Positions 48,375 to 58,398 of a stretch of 64,000 nt of DNA are shown one piece after another. Under the pieces are notes generated by a model. The model made no database searches. It saw only the letters and a program-made list of their open reading frames with translations, and had not been told where the DNA came from. The stretch covers positions 1 to 64,000 of the forward strand of contig CAJQRG010000016.1 of the NCBI GenBank assembly GCA_905612225.1, written 5' to 3'. Made by a program: the position numbers and the translations under genes. This DNA is from Emcibacteraceae bacterium. GTDB lineage: Bacteria > Pseudomonadota > Alphaproteobacteria > Sphingomonadales > Emcibacteraceae. Positions within the stretch are counted from its first letter, which is position 1. Each line of letters begins with the position of its first letter.

Positions 48375-48480
48375 TGTGGATATTTTTCCCTTCCTAGTTT
48401 TGAACCTATAATATATATTAAATTGAAATATGAAACTATGCGAATTTTGTTTTATAATATGTTTACTCCCAAGGAAAAAA

Positions 48481-50184
48481 ATGAACATTAAAAATAATCT
48501 GTTTCTAGGCTGCGCATGTTTCCTATTGTTTGCTTGTGATGCTTCAGAACAACAAACAGAAATAGCAGCAGAGTGTAAACCGGCCGATATGGTTATTTAT
48601 AATACGACTATTTATACAGCTAATGTTGATAAATGGACGGCTGAGGCCGTGGCTACATTGGGAAACAAAATTATCTACGTTGGAGACAATTTAGGTGCGG
48701 CTGCATTTATGTGTGGTAATGCGACAATCATGAATTTTGAGAATAAATTTGTTTATGCAGGACTTACTGATAGTCATCAACATGTGGAAGGTGTTGGTCG
48801 CAGACCCAAAACCCTTAGCCTTTTTGGGATAACTACCTTAGGCGAAACGGTGAATTCAATCAAACGGTTTGCAGAAAGTGTTCCTAATGGGGACTGGGTT
48901 CAGGGACGCGGTTGGATAGAGCGTGAATGGACTGATGAAGAAAGGTTTTTAACTCGTCATGACGTTGATTCCTTCACCAAGGATAAACCACTTTTTATGC
49001 CTCGTGCAGATGGTGTATCAGCGCTAGTAAATTCAAAAGCTCTTGAATTGGCCAATATAACAAAGGACACGGCTGATCCAGAGGGCGGTAAATTCGAACG
49101 TGATCTTGATGGTACTCCGAATGGTTATGTTCTTGCTACTGCAATGAAATTTTTTAGAGATATTATTCCACCAGAAACTCGTGAATACAAAAAAGATAGT
49201 TTAATCAGGGGTATGCGTGAAAATGCAATGCTGGGCTGGACCAACACCCAAGACGCAGGTATGCCATATGTTAATGTAGAGTTGATGAAAGAAATTCACT
49301 CGGAAGGTTTGATGTCCACCCGAGTTTATGCTGCGGCAAATGTTTCGGAAGCATGGACAATATTAGATCAGGGACGTGAAGTTACTGAGGACGATATGTT
49401 TGACCTACGTGGTATCAAAGTTTTCATTGATGGGACACTTGGTTCGCGGGGGGCGGCCCTTCTCGAAAATTATTCAGATGCTGATCATAATGGTTTTATG
49501 AACCGCACTACTAAAGAGGAGCTTGAACCTATCCTTCGTGAGGCGTTACGTAAGGGTATTCAAGTAGAAACCCATGTAATAGGTGACCGTGCAGTTCGTT
49601 CGCTTCTTGACTGGTACGAAGAAGCCTTTAATTCAGTTCCAAAAGAAGAATGGGCAGTTTCAAATCCAAGATGGCGTTTAGAGCATGCACAAATTATTAC
49701 TGCAGAAGACCAAGAGCGATTTGTAAGTCTAGATATTATTCCGTCAATGCAACCTTCTCACGGTATTGGCGACCTAAATTTTGCCCCAGATAGGCTTGGC
49801 GCTGATCGGTTAGGTTATTCTTATCCATGGCAACAACTTGTTGATCGAGGGTTGATGATCCTTGGTGGCTCTGATGCTCCAGTAGAGCTTGGAGATCCAC
49901 GTATAGAGTTTTATGCTGCTGTTTCACGTAAACGCTTAGATGGAACGTTTGGTGATGGCTGGCATCCAGAACTTGCTGTTTCTCGCGAAACTGCACTTAA
50001 AATGTTTACTATTTGGCCAGCTTACGGAGCTTTTCAGGAAAATAAGCGTGGGTCCGTTGAAGTCGGGAAATATGCCGATTTTACTGTTTTCGATAAAGAT
50101 TGGATGACCATACCTGAAAAAGATATTTTAACTTCAAATAATTTGATGACAATTGTAAATGGAAAGATAACTTATGAAAAATAA
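48481..50184 (+). CDS. Amidohydrolase family lipoprotein (Amidohydro_3, YtcJ-like)
   Basis: 567 residues from ATG 48481, with AAGGA at 48471-48475; upstream in-frame codons from 48430 are dismissed. Lipobox LLFAC with C19. The metal-dependent hydrolase barrel shows AGLTDSHQHVEG, METHVIGDRAVRSLL (as VETHVIGD), RLEHAQIITAED and the catalytic Asp in LGGSDAPVE. The family hydrolyses C-N bonds of N-acylated or cyclic compounds; the substrate is unknown. It overlaps the next, paralogous gene by 11 bases. Confidence 0.87.
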   Translation: MNIKNNLFLGCACFLLFACDASEQQTEIAAECKPADMVIYNTTIYTANVDKWTAEAVATLGNKIIYVGDNLGAAAFMCGNATIMNFENKFVYAGLTDSHQHVEGVGRRPKTLSLFGITTLGETVNSIKRFAESVPNGDWVQGRGWIEREWTDEERFLTRHDVDSFTKDKPLFMPRADGVSALVNSKALELANITKDTADPEGGKFERDLDGTPNGYVLATAMKFFRDIIPPETREYKKDSLIRGMRENAMLGWTNTQDAGMPYVNVELMKEIHSEGLMSTRVYAAANVSEAWTILDQGREVTEDDMFDLRGIKVFIDGTLGSRGAALLENYSDADHNGFMNRTTKEELEPILREALRKGIQVETHVIGDRAVRSLLDWYEEAFNSVPKEEWAVSNPRWRLEHAQIITAEDQERFVSLDIIPSMQPSHGIGDLNFAPDRLGADRLGYSYPWQQLVDRGLMILGGSDAPVELGDPRIEFYAAVSRKRLDGTFGDGWHPELAVSRETALKMFTIWPAYGAFQENKRGSVEVGKYADFTVFDKDWMTIPEKDILTSNNLMTIVNGKITYEK

Positions 50185-51865
50185 TCTTATATATATTGTA
50201 GTGGCTGCTGTTGTTATTTATATTCTCTTTTTTTACTCTGAAGATGATATTGCCGAGCAAGTAAAAGCGGATATGGTTCTCCAAAACGGTACTATTTATA
50301 CAGCTAATGACACACAATGGACTGCTGATGCTATAGCCACTAAAGGGGATGAAATTATTTTTGTCGGTTCAGCTGCTGGTGCACAAGACTTCGTTGGCGA
50401 AAATACCAATATGGTTGATCTTGAAGGTAATACAGTGTTTCCAGGCCTAACTGACGCGCATACCCATATTAAGTGGGTTGGCCAGCGTGAACTTGGACTT
50501 AATTTACAAAGTATTGATGATTTAGACGAAACGGTTGAGGCAATAAGGGTATATGCTGAAAACATTGCCGAAGGTGATTGGGTAACAGGTAAAGGCTGGA
50601 TTGAGCAAAAGTGGTCCGATCAACGTTTCCTTGATAAATCTGATGTTGATTATTTTTCAAAAAACAAACCGTTAGTCGTGACACGTGGTGGCGAACATTC
50701 TATTCTTGCAAATTCAAAAGCTATGGAAATTGCTGGAATTACCCGTGATACACCTGACCCGGTAGGTGGTAGAATTTTAAAAGATGCGAAGGGCGAACCT
50801 ACAGGTATGTTTATTGATAATGCCATGGCGTTAATTCGTGATCACATACCAGCGCCAACCCGTGAAGAAGAAAAGAAATCATTACAGGAAGGTCTTGATT
50901 TCATGTCACGAATGGGATGGACACAGGTTCAGGAGGCAGGCGGAGATTACGCTGATGTAGAACTACTAAAGGAAATACATGCTGAAGGTAAACTGAAAAC
51001 ACGCCTTTATTACTTTATGCTGTCTGGTGAAGAAGGTGCTAAATTACTAGAACGAGGAGCAGAATACTCAAAAGACAATATGCTTGATATTGCTGGGATA
51101 AAATATTTTGGAGATGGTGGTCTAGGTCCTCGGGGAGCTGCCCTGCTTGAGCCCTATGATGATGAGGATAGTAAGGGCATAGTTTTGATTGACGGCGAAA
51201 AGGCACTAGCAGTTTATATAGATGCCCTAAAAAAAGGAATTCAAATTGAGACACATGCAATTGGTGATTATACTAATCGTTTCGTACTCGATCTATATGA
51301 AGAAGCTTTTAAAATGGTTCCCGAAGCAGAGCGGGTAAACAAAAACCCTCGTTGGCGCATAGAGCATGCGCAGATTATTCATCCCGATGATCAGGTACGA
51401 TACAAAGAGTTGGGTATTATTGCAGCTGTAGAAGCCTCTACAGTCAAAGCTGATTTGTATTTTGCTCCATCTCGGATTGGTTCTGAACGTCTTAAAACGG
51501 CTTACCTATGGAAAAGCCTTATTGATCAAGGTATCCATGTAACTGCTGGAACAGATGCCCCTGTTGAGGTCGGTGATCCCAGAGTAGAGTTTTTCTCTCT
51601 TGTTGCTCGCACTGATTTTAATGGATTTTATACTGATGATTGGAATATTGATGAAAAGGTTGACCACAGAACTGCTCTTAAAATTATGACAATAAACGCT
51701 GCATATGCCGCTTTTCAAGAAGATATTCGCGGTTCTATCGAAGTTGGTAAAAAGGCTGATTTCTCAATATTTGATAAGGATTGGATGACTATCGAACCTT
51801 CAGAAATTATGGATAGTGAAGCGGTAATGACTATTGTTGGTGGAAGGGTTACATATCGGCGTTAA
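50174..51865 (+). CDS. Membrane-anchored amidohydrolase, paralogue of the preceding gene
   Basis: 563 residues. An N-terminal hydrophobic helix (about 4-20, LIYIVVAAVVIYILFFY) without a lipobox anchors the enzyme facing the periplasm. The Amidohydro_3 barrel has PGLTDAHTHIKW, IETHAIGDYTNRFVL, RIEHAQIIHPDDQ and AGTDAPVEVGD. It aligns with the upstream lipoprotein along its whole length, so the pair arose by tandem duplication with different membrane attachment. Translation is probably coupled through the 11-base overlap. Confidence 0.87.
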   Translation: MKNNLIYIVVAAVVIYILFFYSEDDIAEQVKADMVLQNGTIYTANDTQWTADAIATKGDEIIFVGSAAGAQDFVGENTNMVDLEGNTVFPGLTDAHTHIKWVGQRELGLNLQSIDDLDETVEAIRVYAENIAEGDWVTGKGWIEQKWSDQRFLDKSDVDYFSKNKPLVVTRGGEHSILANSKAMEIAGITRDTPDPVGGRILKDAKGEPTGMFIDNAMALIRDHIPAPTREEEKKSLQEGLDFMSRMGWTQVQEAGGDYADVELLKEIHAEGKLKTRLYYFMLSGEEGAKLLERGAEYSKDNMLDIAGIKYFGDGGLGPRGAALLEPYDDEDSKGIVLIDGEKALAVYIDALKKGIQIETHAIGDYTNRFVLDLYEEAFKMVPEAERVNKNPRWRIEHAQIIHPDDQVRYKELGIIAAVEASTVKADLYFAPSRIGSERLKTAYLWKSLIDQGIHVTAGTDAPVEVGDPRVEFFSLVARTDFNGFYTDDWNIDEKVDHRTALKIMTINAAYAAFQEDIRGSIEVGKKADFSIFDKDWMTIEPSEIMDSEAVMTIVGGRVTYRR

Positions 51866-52020
51866 ATTTTAGAAATTCAGAAATTTCCTTGTAACATAAC
51901 TTTGCAGTTTCTTTAGTTAGGATTAAATCAATATTTTAATTATATAATCGCAATAATCGGATATTAAAATTTAAGTATTAATTAGAGTATACGTATTAAT
52001 ATAAAATACGGAGTGTGCCA

Positions 52021-53055
52021 ATGGTTAAGAAAATGTATTTAAATGCGATAAGTAATCGTGATATTACTTTTGATGGTATGTTTTACTACGGGGTAATAAC
52101 TACAGGAGTTTATTGCAAGCCATCCTGTTCCTCGCGCCAAGCGTTACCTAAAAATATTCGCGTTTTTAATACCTTTGAAGAGGCTGAATCACAGGGGTTA
52201 CGTGCATGCAAACTTTGTAATCCAAAAAACGAAAATAAAGTTATAATAGTTGCACGTTATATTGAAAAAAATTTTGATAAAAAAATTACACTTGATTATT
52301 TATCAAAACTTTTGGGCTTAAGCCCTAGTTATATGCAACGTAAATTTAAATCGCTATATGGTGTTTCCCCAAAACAATATCAAAATGAGTTGAAGCTAAA
52401 TAAGGTAAGAACTGCACTTAAGGATGGGGATGACATAAGCGGTGCTATTTACGATGCTGGTTATGGTTCTTTAAGTAGGGTTTATGAACAAATAAACGGT
52501 CGAATTGGAATGACACCAGCAGCTTATCGGGCTGGAGGCAAAGGTGAGGAAATATCTTATGCGGTTCGTTATTGTTCTCTTGGTTGGTTTATTATGGCTG
52601 CCACCGATCGTGGTGTTTGTATGATCCACTTTGGAGAAAGCGAAGAAGCTTTAGTAAAAGTATTATTTTCCGAATACCCTCATGCTCAACTAAATAAAAC
52701 ACTAAAAAGTAGCGACAACCTTCTTAATTGCTGGATTGAGGCTTTTGATAGACATGTTAGTGCCGGGGCAAAGAGGCCAAGCATACCCCTACATTTAAAT
52801 GGTACAGCTTTCCAGATTAAGGTGTGGCGTTTTTTAATGAATGTTAAACATGGAGAGGTACTTACTTACAAAGAACAGGCAGTGCGCATGGGATTACCTA
52901 AAGCCGTTCGAGCAGTGGCATCTGCTAATGGTAGAAATAATATTGGGGTATTAGTCCCTTGCCACCGAATTTTACGAGGTGATGGCAGCCTTGGTGGATT
53001 TCGCTGGGGCCTTGATAGAAAACGAGCGCTATTAGAACAAGAACAATCTTTGTAA
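52021..53055 (+). CDS. ada: Bifunctional Ada: transcriptional activator and O6-methylguanine-DNA methyltransferase
   Basis: 344 residues from ATG 52021, placed by ACGGAG at 52008-52013. Domains in order: Ada zinc-binding domain (GVYCKPSCSS and RACKLC, four Cys, the first also the methylphosphotriester acceptor), AraC-type helix-turn-helix (about 85-170, LSKLLGLSPSYMQRKFKSLY), and C-terminal methyltransferase with VPCHRILRGDG. It repairs alkylated DNA and activates the adaptive response; alkB lies nearby but not in the same unit. Confidence 0.94.
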   Translation: MVKKMYLNAISNRDITFDGMFYYGVITTGVYCKPSCSSRQALPKNIRVFNTFEEAESQGLRACKLCNPKNENKVIIVARYIEKNFDKKITLDYLSKLLGLSPSYMQRKFKSLYGVSPKQYQNELKLNKVRTALKDGDDISGAIYDAGYGSLSRVYEQINGRIGMTPAAYRAGGKGEEISYAVRYCSLGWFIMAATDRGVCMIHFGESEEALVKVLFSEYPHAQLNKTLKSSDNLLNCWIEAFDRHVSAGAKRPSIPLHLNGTAFQIKVWRFLMNVKHGEVLTYKEQAVRMGLPKAVRAVASANGRNNIGVLVPCHRILRGDGSLGGFRWGLDRKRALLEQEQSL

Positions 53056-53118
53056 TTAACTGGGATCCTAAAATAATTTTTGTAATTTAATGATATTGAA
53101 TTTGCCAAGGAATTAATA

Positions 53119-54132
53119 ATGCTAGAAAAATTTGAAAAATATCCACTTACTTTTGGTCCAACCCAAATAGAAAAATTAAATTCACTATCAAAACATTTGG
53201 GGGGGGACGTTGAAATTTATGCAAAGAGGGAAGATTGCAACTCTGGATTAGCTTTTGGGGGGAATAAACTTCGCAAACTTGAATATATTATACCTGATGC
53301 TATTGCTTCAGGTGCGGATACATTGGTCTCTATTGGGGGAGTGCAATCAAACCATACACGTTTGGTTGCTGCGACAGCTGCAAAAATAGGTTTTAAATGC
53401 AAGCTCATTCAGGAAAATTGGGTCCCTCATGAAGATTCTGTTTATGATCGGGTAGGAAATATTATGCTTAGTCGGATTATGGGGGCAGATGTAGAGTTGG
53501 TAGATGAGGGGTTTGATATAGGTATTCGAAAAAGTTGGCAGAATGCTATCAGGGAAGTAGAAGAGAAGGGCGGTAAGCCCTATCCTATTCCAGCTGGAGC
53601 ATCAGTTCATAAATATGGCGGGCTTGGTTTTGTAGGATTTGCAGAAGAGGTTCGGGTACAAGAAACAGAGATGGGTATAAAGTTTGACTATATAGTTGTG
53701 TGCACAGTAACGGGATCAACTCATGCTGGTATGTTGGTAGGCTTTGCTGCGGATGGTCGTGCCCAAAATGTGATTGGGATAGATGCAAGCGGTACACCTG
53801 TAAAAACTAAGGCTCAGGTCCTCAATATTGCCAGGAAAACTGCTAAACTTGTTGGGCTTGGTACTGAAATTAGTGAAAGTGATGTTATACTTCATGAAGA
53901 TTATGCTTACCCTTCCTATGGAGTTCCGTCCGAGGAAACAAAAAATGCAATCCGAATATGTGCACAGTTGGAAGGCATGATAACGGATCCTGTTTACGAA
54001 GGTAAATCAATGCAAGGTATGATTGACCTAATAAAAAAAGATTATTTTCCTAAAGGTTCAAAAATTTTATATGCACATCTGGGTGGGGTTCCTGCAATTA
54101 ATGGATATGGCTATACATTTCGTAATGGTTGA
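53119..54132 (+). CDS. acdS: 1-aminocyclopropane-1-carboxylate deaminase
   Basis: PLP fold-type II enzyme, 337 residues, opening the ACC ring to 2-oxobutyrate and ammonia. PLP lysine K50 ([10 protein letters not shown]), S77 (GGVQSNHTR), Y293 and E294 ([11 protein letters not shown]) and L321 (YAHLGGVP) are present. The Glu and Leu at the last two sites are those that distinguish true ACC deaminase from D-cysteine desulfhydrase, which has Thr at both. The whole sequence follows the canonical rhizobacterial AcdS closely, ending GYTFRNG. Stand-alone gene after ada; no adjacent Lrp-type acdR. Confidence 0.92.
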   Translation: MLEKFEKYPLTFGPTQIEKLNSLSKHLGGDVEIYAKREDCNSGLAFGGNKLRKLEYIIPDAIASGADTLVSIGGVQSNHTRLVAATAAKIGFKCKLIQENWVPHEDSVYDRVGNIMLSRIMGADVELVDEGFDIGIRKSWQNAIREVEEKGGKPYPIPAGASVHKYGGLGFVGFAEEVRVQETEMGIKFDYIVVCTVTGSTHAGMLVGFAADGRAQNVIGIDASGTPVKTKAQVLNIARKTAKLVGLGTEISESDVILHEDYAYPSYGVPSEETKNAIRICAQLEGMITDPVYEGKSMQGMIDLIKKDYFPKGSKILYAHLGGVPAINGYGYTFRNG

Positions 54133-54182
54133 TTTTAATTTAATGCCCAGATTAATAAATTATATACACTAATTTTGAGAGT

Positions 54183-54629
54183 ATGATGATTATAATTAAA
54201 TCTATAAGTGAAACTGAATATGATAGTTGGTGTCTTTTATGGCAAGATTATTTGTTGTTTTATAAGGCAAGTCTTACGGATGATATAACAAAAAACAACT
54301 GGAAACGGTTTCATGATCCAGATGAAGGAATTATAGCTCTTGGTGCTTATTCTGATGGCACTCTCGTGGGTTTTGTTCATTATATTTTTCATAAAACAAA
54401 TTGGGCCCTAACAGATACATGTTACTTACAAGATTTATATATTGATTCAACTATTAGAGGAAATGGTGTTGGTAGGTCTCTAATTGAAGCTGTTTTCAAT
54501 GATGCTATCAAAAAGGGATCGCCTGCTGTTTATTGGCTTACTCAAGAGCACAATGAAAGCGCACGTAAATTATACGATAAAATTTCCGGTTTATCTGGGT
54601 TTGTTCATTACAACAAGCCATTGAAATAA
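54183..54629 (+). CDS. GNAT family N-acetyltransferase
   Basis: 148 residues of the GNAT fold. The acetyl-CoA pyrophosphate loop is IRGNGVGRSLIEAVF after LQDLYIDSTI, and YWLTQEHNESARKLYDKIS is the typical motif B end. The start could be either of two adjacent ATG codons. It follows acdS after 50 bases and may share its transcript. Closest in layout to small-molecule (polyamine or amino acid) acetyltransferases; substrate unknown. Confidence 0.85.
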   Translation: MMIIIKSISETEYDSWCLLWQDYLLFYKASLTDDITKNNWKRFHDPDEGIIALGAYSDGTLVGFVHYIFHKTNWALTDTCYLQDLYIDSTIRGNGVGRSLIEAVFNDAIKKGSPAVYWLTQEHNESARKLYDKISGLSGFVHYNKPLK

Positions 54630-54674
54630 GCCTATGCTTTATTCATACTAAGTCGTTAAATTAGTATTAATAAA

Positions 54675-56738
54675 TTAAGTGCTATTTTTAATCCAAACTG
54701 CAGTATCGTGATATGCGACGCCGCCATTAGGGGCAACTACTTCTGCGCTCACTAAAACATTAATGCCCTTGCCACCGTTATGACTAGCATTTGGCCACAC
54801 ACCTTCGGCTACTAGTACACCTACTTTTGCACCATGAATAATTTTAGCGAATAATTCAATTTGACCATTTTTGTTTCCAATTGTAATCACACTGCCGTCG
54901 CGAATGTTGTTTTTAACAGCATCCTCTGGATGAATTTGCAAAGTTGGTCTTTTTTCACGTTTTAGTGAAGATGGTGTATTATTAAATGTTGAATTTAAAA
55001 AATTTCGTGCCGGTGGTGTTATAAGTTTAAATGGATGATCATGATCTTGACCGCCAGGAGCTTCCCAATGATCGGGTAATTGTGGTAATTCATGGCCCCT
55101 TGGACCGATGTTTTCCCATCCCGGCTTAAAACGAAACTTCTTATCTGGCCAGTTATATCCATCAATAAAATGATGCTTATCAAAACTTTCCGCACAATCA
55201 TGAAAATTAGTAGCGCTTAGACTTTTTAAATCAGGAAAGCCAGACATCTTCAGGGTTTTATCTATTATTTCATTTGCAGACATTGAAAAACCATAATGCT
55301 TTGCTCCTAACTGTTTAGCTAAATTACATATTACATCGTGATTTGATTTACTATCTCCAACCGCGTCAATTATTTGTGGGCCGTAGTGAATGAATGTGTG
55401 ACCACCACTTTTATATAAATCATCGTGTTCCACAAAAGTGGTTGCCGGAAGGATAATATCAGCAAATCGCGCAGTTTCAGTCATAAATTGTTCGTGAACG
55501 CAAAGGAATAAATCATCTCGCAACAATCCATTAAGTACTTTTTGTTGTTCAGGAGCAATCGCCGCAGGGTTAGTCCCTTGAACTATCATTGCAGTTATGG
55601 GAGGTCCATCCCCTAAATCATCTAAATCCCCCATTAGTGCTGGCCCAATTCGCGAGTGATCAATTGTGCGCACCCCTTTTTTTACTAAATCAAGCCCTTC
55701 AATTAGGGTGTAATCAAAATGATATATTCCACCACTATTAAAAAATATTCCTGAACCTGGAACTTTCCACTTACCAGTAACTACTGGAATACAAGTTATT
55801 GCATGTACATTTACTGCTCCATTGCGACATCGAGAAACTCCGTAACCAAGTCGAATGTAACTCCGCTCTGTTTTTAAATATAAATCAGCTAAACTTTCTA
55901 TTTCAGAGACAGTTAACCCTGTAATTTTTGCTGCCCATTTGGGTGTTTTAGATGTGAGGTGTTTTTGAAACTCGGCAGGAACGTCAGCATATTTTTCCAT
56001 ATATTCATGATCTGCAAAACCATCTCGAAAAGCTATATGCATTATTGCGCAAGCTAATGCGCCATCTGTTCCAGGACGAGGAGCTATATGCATATCAGCA
56101 GTTTTAGTAGTTGGATTTTCGTAGGGATCAATTACAATTACTTTAGCGCCACGGTTCTTCTTAGCCCGAGAAACGTGGGTCATTACATTAACTTGTGTAG
56201 AGACTGCGTTAGTTCCCCAAATTATAATTAAATCTGCAGCTGCCATTTCTCGGGGATCGGGACCAATACGCCGTCCAAAACCTGCTAACCAACCTGTATC
56301 AACCAGGCCCCCACAGGTGGTTGACCGCATATTAGTGTAGCCCATTTCATTTCGTAGTCTGGCCATACTTCCCGATTGAACTAGTCCCATTGTACCTCCA
56401 TACATATAGGGCCATACAGTTTCGGATCCATATTTTTTTGTTGCTGCTTTAAATGCAGTTGCAACAGTTTCAATGGCCTCACCCCAAGATATTTCTGTAA
56501 AACTATCGGTACCCTTTGGACCAGTACGTTTGAGAGGAACTGTAAGCCGTTCAGGGTTATGAGTACGTTCCGAATAGCGAGCAACTTTTGCGCAAATAAC
56601 TCCGGCTGTGTAGCTATTATCCGGGTTTCCACTTACCCGCCCAATAGTTTTTTCATCAATTTTTTCAACGATCAGTGCACAAGTAGATGGGCAGTCATGG
56701 GCGCATGCACTATAATGTATTTGGTTAGGCTTGCTCAT
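54675..56738 (-). CDS. Molybdopterin oxidoreductase (DMSO reductase superfamily), catalytic subunit
   Basis: 687 residues. The N-terminal [4Fe-4S] site has C12, C16, C20 and C49 (ACAHDCPSTC, then GVICAK). C142 in STTCGGLVDTG stands where the molybdenum ligand sits in relatives, suggesting Cys coordination. A C-terminal molydopterin dinucleotide-binding domain follows (about 565-680, RPTLQIHPEDAVKNNI). No Tat signal, so cytosolic, and no electron-transfer subunit gene is adjacent. Substrate unknown. Confidence 0.85.
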   Translation of the reverse strand: MSKPNQIHYSACAHDCPSTCALIVEKIDEKTIGRVSGNPDNSYTAGVICAKVARYSERTHNPERLTVPLKRTGPKGTDSFTEISWGEAIETVATAFKAATKKYGSETVWPYMYGGTMGLVQSGSMARLRNEMGYTNMRSTTCGGLVDTGWLAGFGRRIGPDPREMAAADLIIIWGTNAVSTQVNVMTHVSRAKKNRGAKVIVIDPYENPTTKTADMHIAPRPGTDGALACAIMHIAFRDGFADHEYMEKYADVPAEFQKHLTSKTPKWAAKITGLTVSEIESLADLYLKTERSYIRLGYGVSRCRNGAVNVHAITCIPVVTGKWKVPGSGIFFNSGGIYHFDYTLIEGLDLVKKGVRTIDHSRIGPALMGDLDDLGDGPPITAMIVQGTNPAAIAPEQQKVLNGLLRDDLFLCVHEQFMTETARFADIILPATTFVEHDDLYKSGGHTFIHYGPQIIDAVGDSKSNHDVICNLAKQLGAKHYGFSMSANEIIDKTLKMSGFPDLKSLSATNFHDCAESFDKHHFIDGYNWPDKKFRFKPGWENIGPRGHELPQLPDHWEAPGGQDHDHPFKLITPPARNFLNSTFNNTPSSLKREKRPTLQIHPEDAVKNNIRDGSVITIGNKNGQIELFAKIIHGAKVGVLVAEGVWPNASHNGGKGINVLVSAEVVAPNGGVAYHDTAVWIKNST

Positions 56739-56801
56739 CTTATAATATTATCCAGTGTGGTGTACTTTTTAAAATAATTTTAATCATCATAATATTAAGA
56801 G

Positions 56802-57761
56802 TTAATTTAATTTTTTTGTAAGAAACTCTCTGATTGTATTTATTACTAACTCTTTTTGCTCAGAAAGGATAGCATGACCAGCATTAGGAATAACTCTATT
56901 GGTTGCGTCAGGAATCATGGCAGCAAATTTTTTACAAGATTTGGGCGCAGCTTCATCATATTCTCCACAAATCATGAGGACAGGAACTTTTATTGTGTGA
57001 AGCAAGCCGCTGGTATCATAGTTTTGTAGCGTTCCGTTTGCTGTAAATTCGCTTGGGCCCCACATAGTTTCATATATTTTACGATTTCCAGATTTACCAT
57101 TATCCCTGAAACCTCTGTCTATGCAATCCCCGTGGCACATATGTTCATCATAAAATGCTTTTTCAGCCTCTCTGTACTCTGGGTCTTCAAAAGTCCCAGC
57201 ATCTTCATGTTTATTAATAGCCACTTGGTACTTTTTTGGTAATAGACTTATCCAATTGCGATTATCTGAAACCCACTGCGGAGTACTTATAAGCGGACTT
57301 CCGAATATCGCAGCTTGGAGACCTTTTTCGTTCTTGATCGCATATTCAACAGCAAGTGTGCCACCCCAGCTGTGGCCAGCAATAATAATTTCTTCAAGAT
57401 CAAGCACATCCCTGATTTGGTCGATTTCGGTTACAAAATTTTCAACGGTCCAGATATTTTGATTGTTTATATCATCAACAAATTTTGTGGACATACCACT
57501 ACCGAGTTGATCATACAATATTACTGTGAAAGTATCAGATAGCTCAATATAGGGCATCAGACCCCGATGCGTACCACCAGGGCCTCCATGCATGACTATA
57601 ATAGTTGGCCTTTTGTCAATATGCTCAATACCATTTAATCGGTACCATATTTTCCCACCTTCAACCTTTATATACCCAGATTGATCAGGGTCTTCGTGAG
57701 CAATAGCTGAAAAAGTGATATTACTTAAAGTGATTATCAATAGAAGCTTAAAAAATTTCAT
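56802..57761 (-). CDS. Exported alpha/beta hydrolase, proline iminopeptidase-like (S33)
   Basis: 319 residues from ATG 57761 with a Sec signal peptide (cleaved near AIAHED). The oxyanion motif is MHGGPGGTHRG, the nucleophile elbow AGHSWGGT, the acid in CGEYDEAAP and the His in NAGHAILSE. HGGPGG and DQLGSGMST are typical of prolyl aminopeptidases. A GTG four codons upstream is also in frame. A periplasmic peptidase releasing N-terminal proline or a related residue from peptides is inferred. Confidence 0.83.
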   Translation of the reverse strand: MKFFKLLLIITLSNITFSAIAHEDPDQSGYIKVEGGKIWYRLNGIEHIDKRPTIIVMHGGPGGTHRGLMPYIELSDTFTVILYDQLGSGMSTKFVDDINNQNIWTVENFVTEIDQIRDVLDLEEIIIAGHSWGGTLAVEYAIKNEKGLQAAIFGSPLISTPQWVSDNRNWISLLPKKYQVAINKHEDAGTFEDPEYREAEKAFYDEHMCHGDCIDRGFRDNGKSGNRKIYETMWGPSEFTANGTLQNYDTSGLLHTIKVPVLMICGEYDEAAPKSCKKFAAMIPDATNRVIPNAGHAILSEQKELVINTIREFLTKKLN

Positions 57762-57846
57762 GACAAATCCCACTATTTATGGCTTGTTATTCTTATATAA
57801 CTAGTTAAAACCATATTTATAATCATTGCAAGGCTGAGAAAATCTA

Positions 57847-58398
57847 ATGTCAAATAAATATACTCACCGTTTGGCTACTTTGGAGGACGTAACTGTAATA
57901 AGAGAGTTAATGAATTTAGCCATTTATGAACTCCAGGTTGACCATCTTAATTCAGAACAATTAGATGTTGCCCATCAGTTTATGGGGCTAGATACCGGAC
58001 TTATAGGTGATCAAACTTATTTCCTTATATTACACGAAGAAGGGACAGTAAGTGAAACTGTTGTTGGTTGTGGTGGATGGGGAAAAAGAGAAACACTTTA
58101 TGGTGGGTCGCATACACCGGGTCGAAGCAATGCACTTCTTGATCCATTGAAAGACAGGGCGAGAGTTAGGGCAATGTACTGCCATCCAGATTGGGCAAGG
58201 CAGGGTGTAGGTAGTTATATTATGAATCTTGTTGAAAATACAGCAAGGGCCCAAGGTTTTACTAAAATGACACTTGGGGCAACCCTAGTTGGGGAAAAAC
58301 TATATGAGTGTTTTGGCTACAAAGTTACCGAACGTTGTGTTGATACTACGGATGATGGAATTGAAATTCCATTAATTAAAATGGAAAAGGATTTTTAG
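57847..58398 (+). CDS. GNAT family N-acetyltransferase
   Basis: 183 residues. GNAT motif A reads MYCHPDWARQGVGSYIMNLV and the C-terminal part AQGFTKMTLGATLVGEKLYE with CFGYKVTER. It resembles the wider group of acetyltransferases with an N-terminal HRLATLEDVTVIRELMNLAI start. The stop codon shares a base with the GTG start of the thioesterase gene, so the two are translated together. Substrate unknown. Confidence 0.87.
   Translation: MSNKYTHRLATLEDVTVIRELMNLAIYELQVDHLNSEQLDVAHQFMGLDTGLIGDQTYFLILHEEGTVSETVVGCGGWGKRETLYGGSHTPGRSNALLDPLKDRARVRAMYCHPDWARQGVGSYIMNLVENTARAQGFTKMTLGATLVGEKLYECFGYKVTERCVDTTDDGIEIPLIKMEKDF

Noticed and set aside
48375-48488. Longer N-terminus of AlkB and of the divergent amidohydrolase, overlapping each other
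   Set aside because: Both internal ATG codons have ribosome-binding sites and give N-termini that fit the families; the extensions do not.
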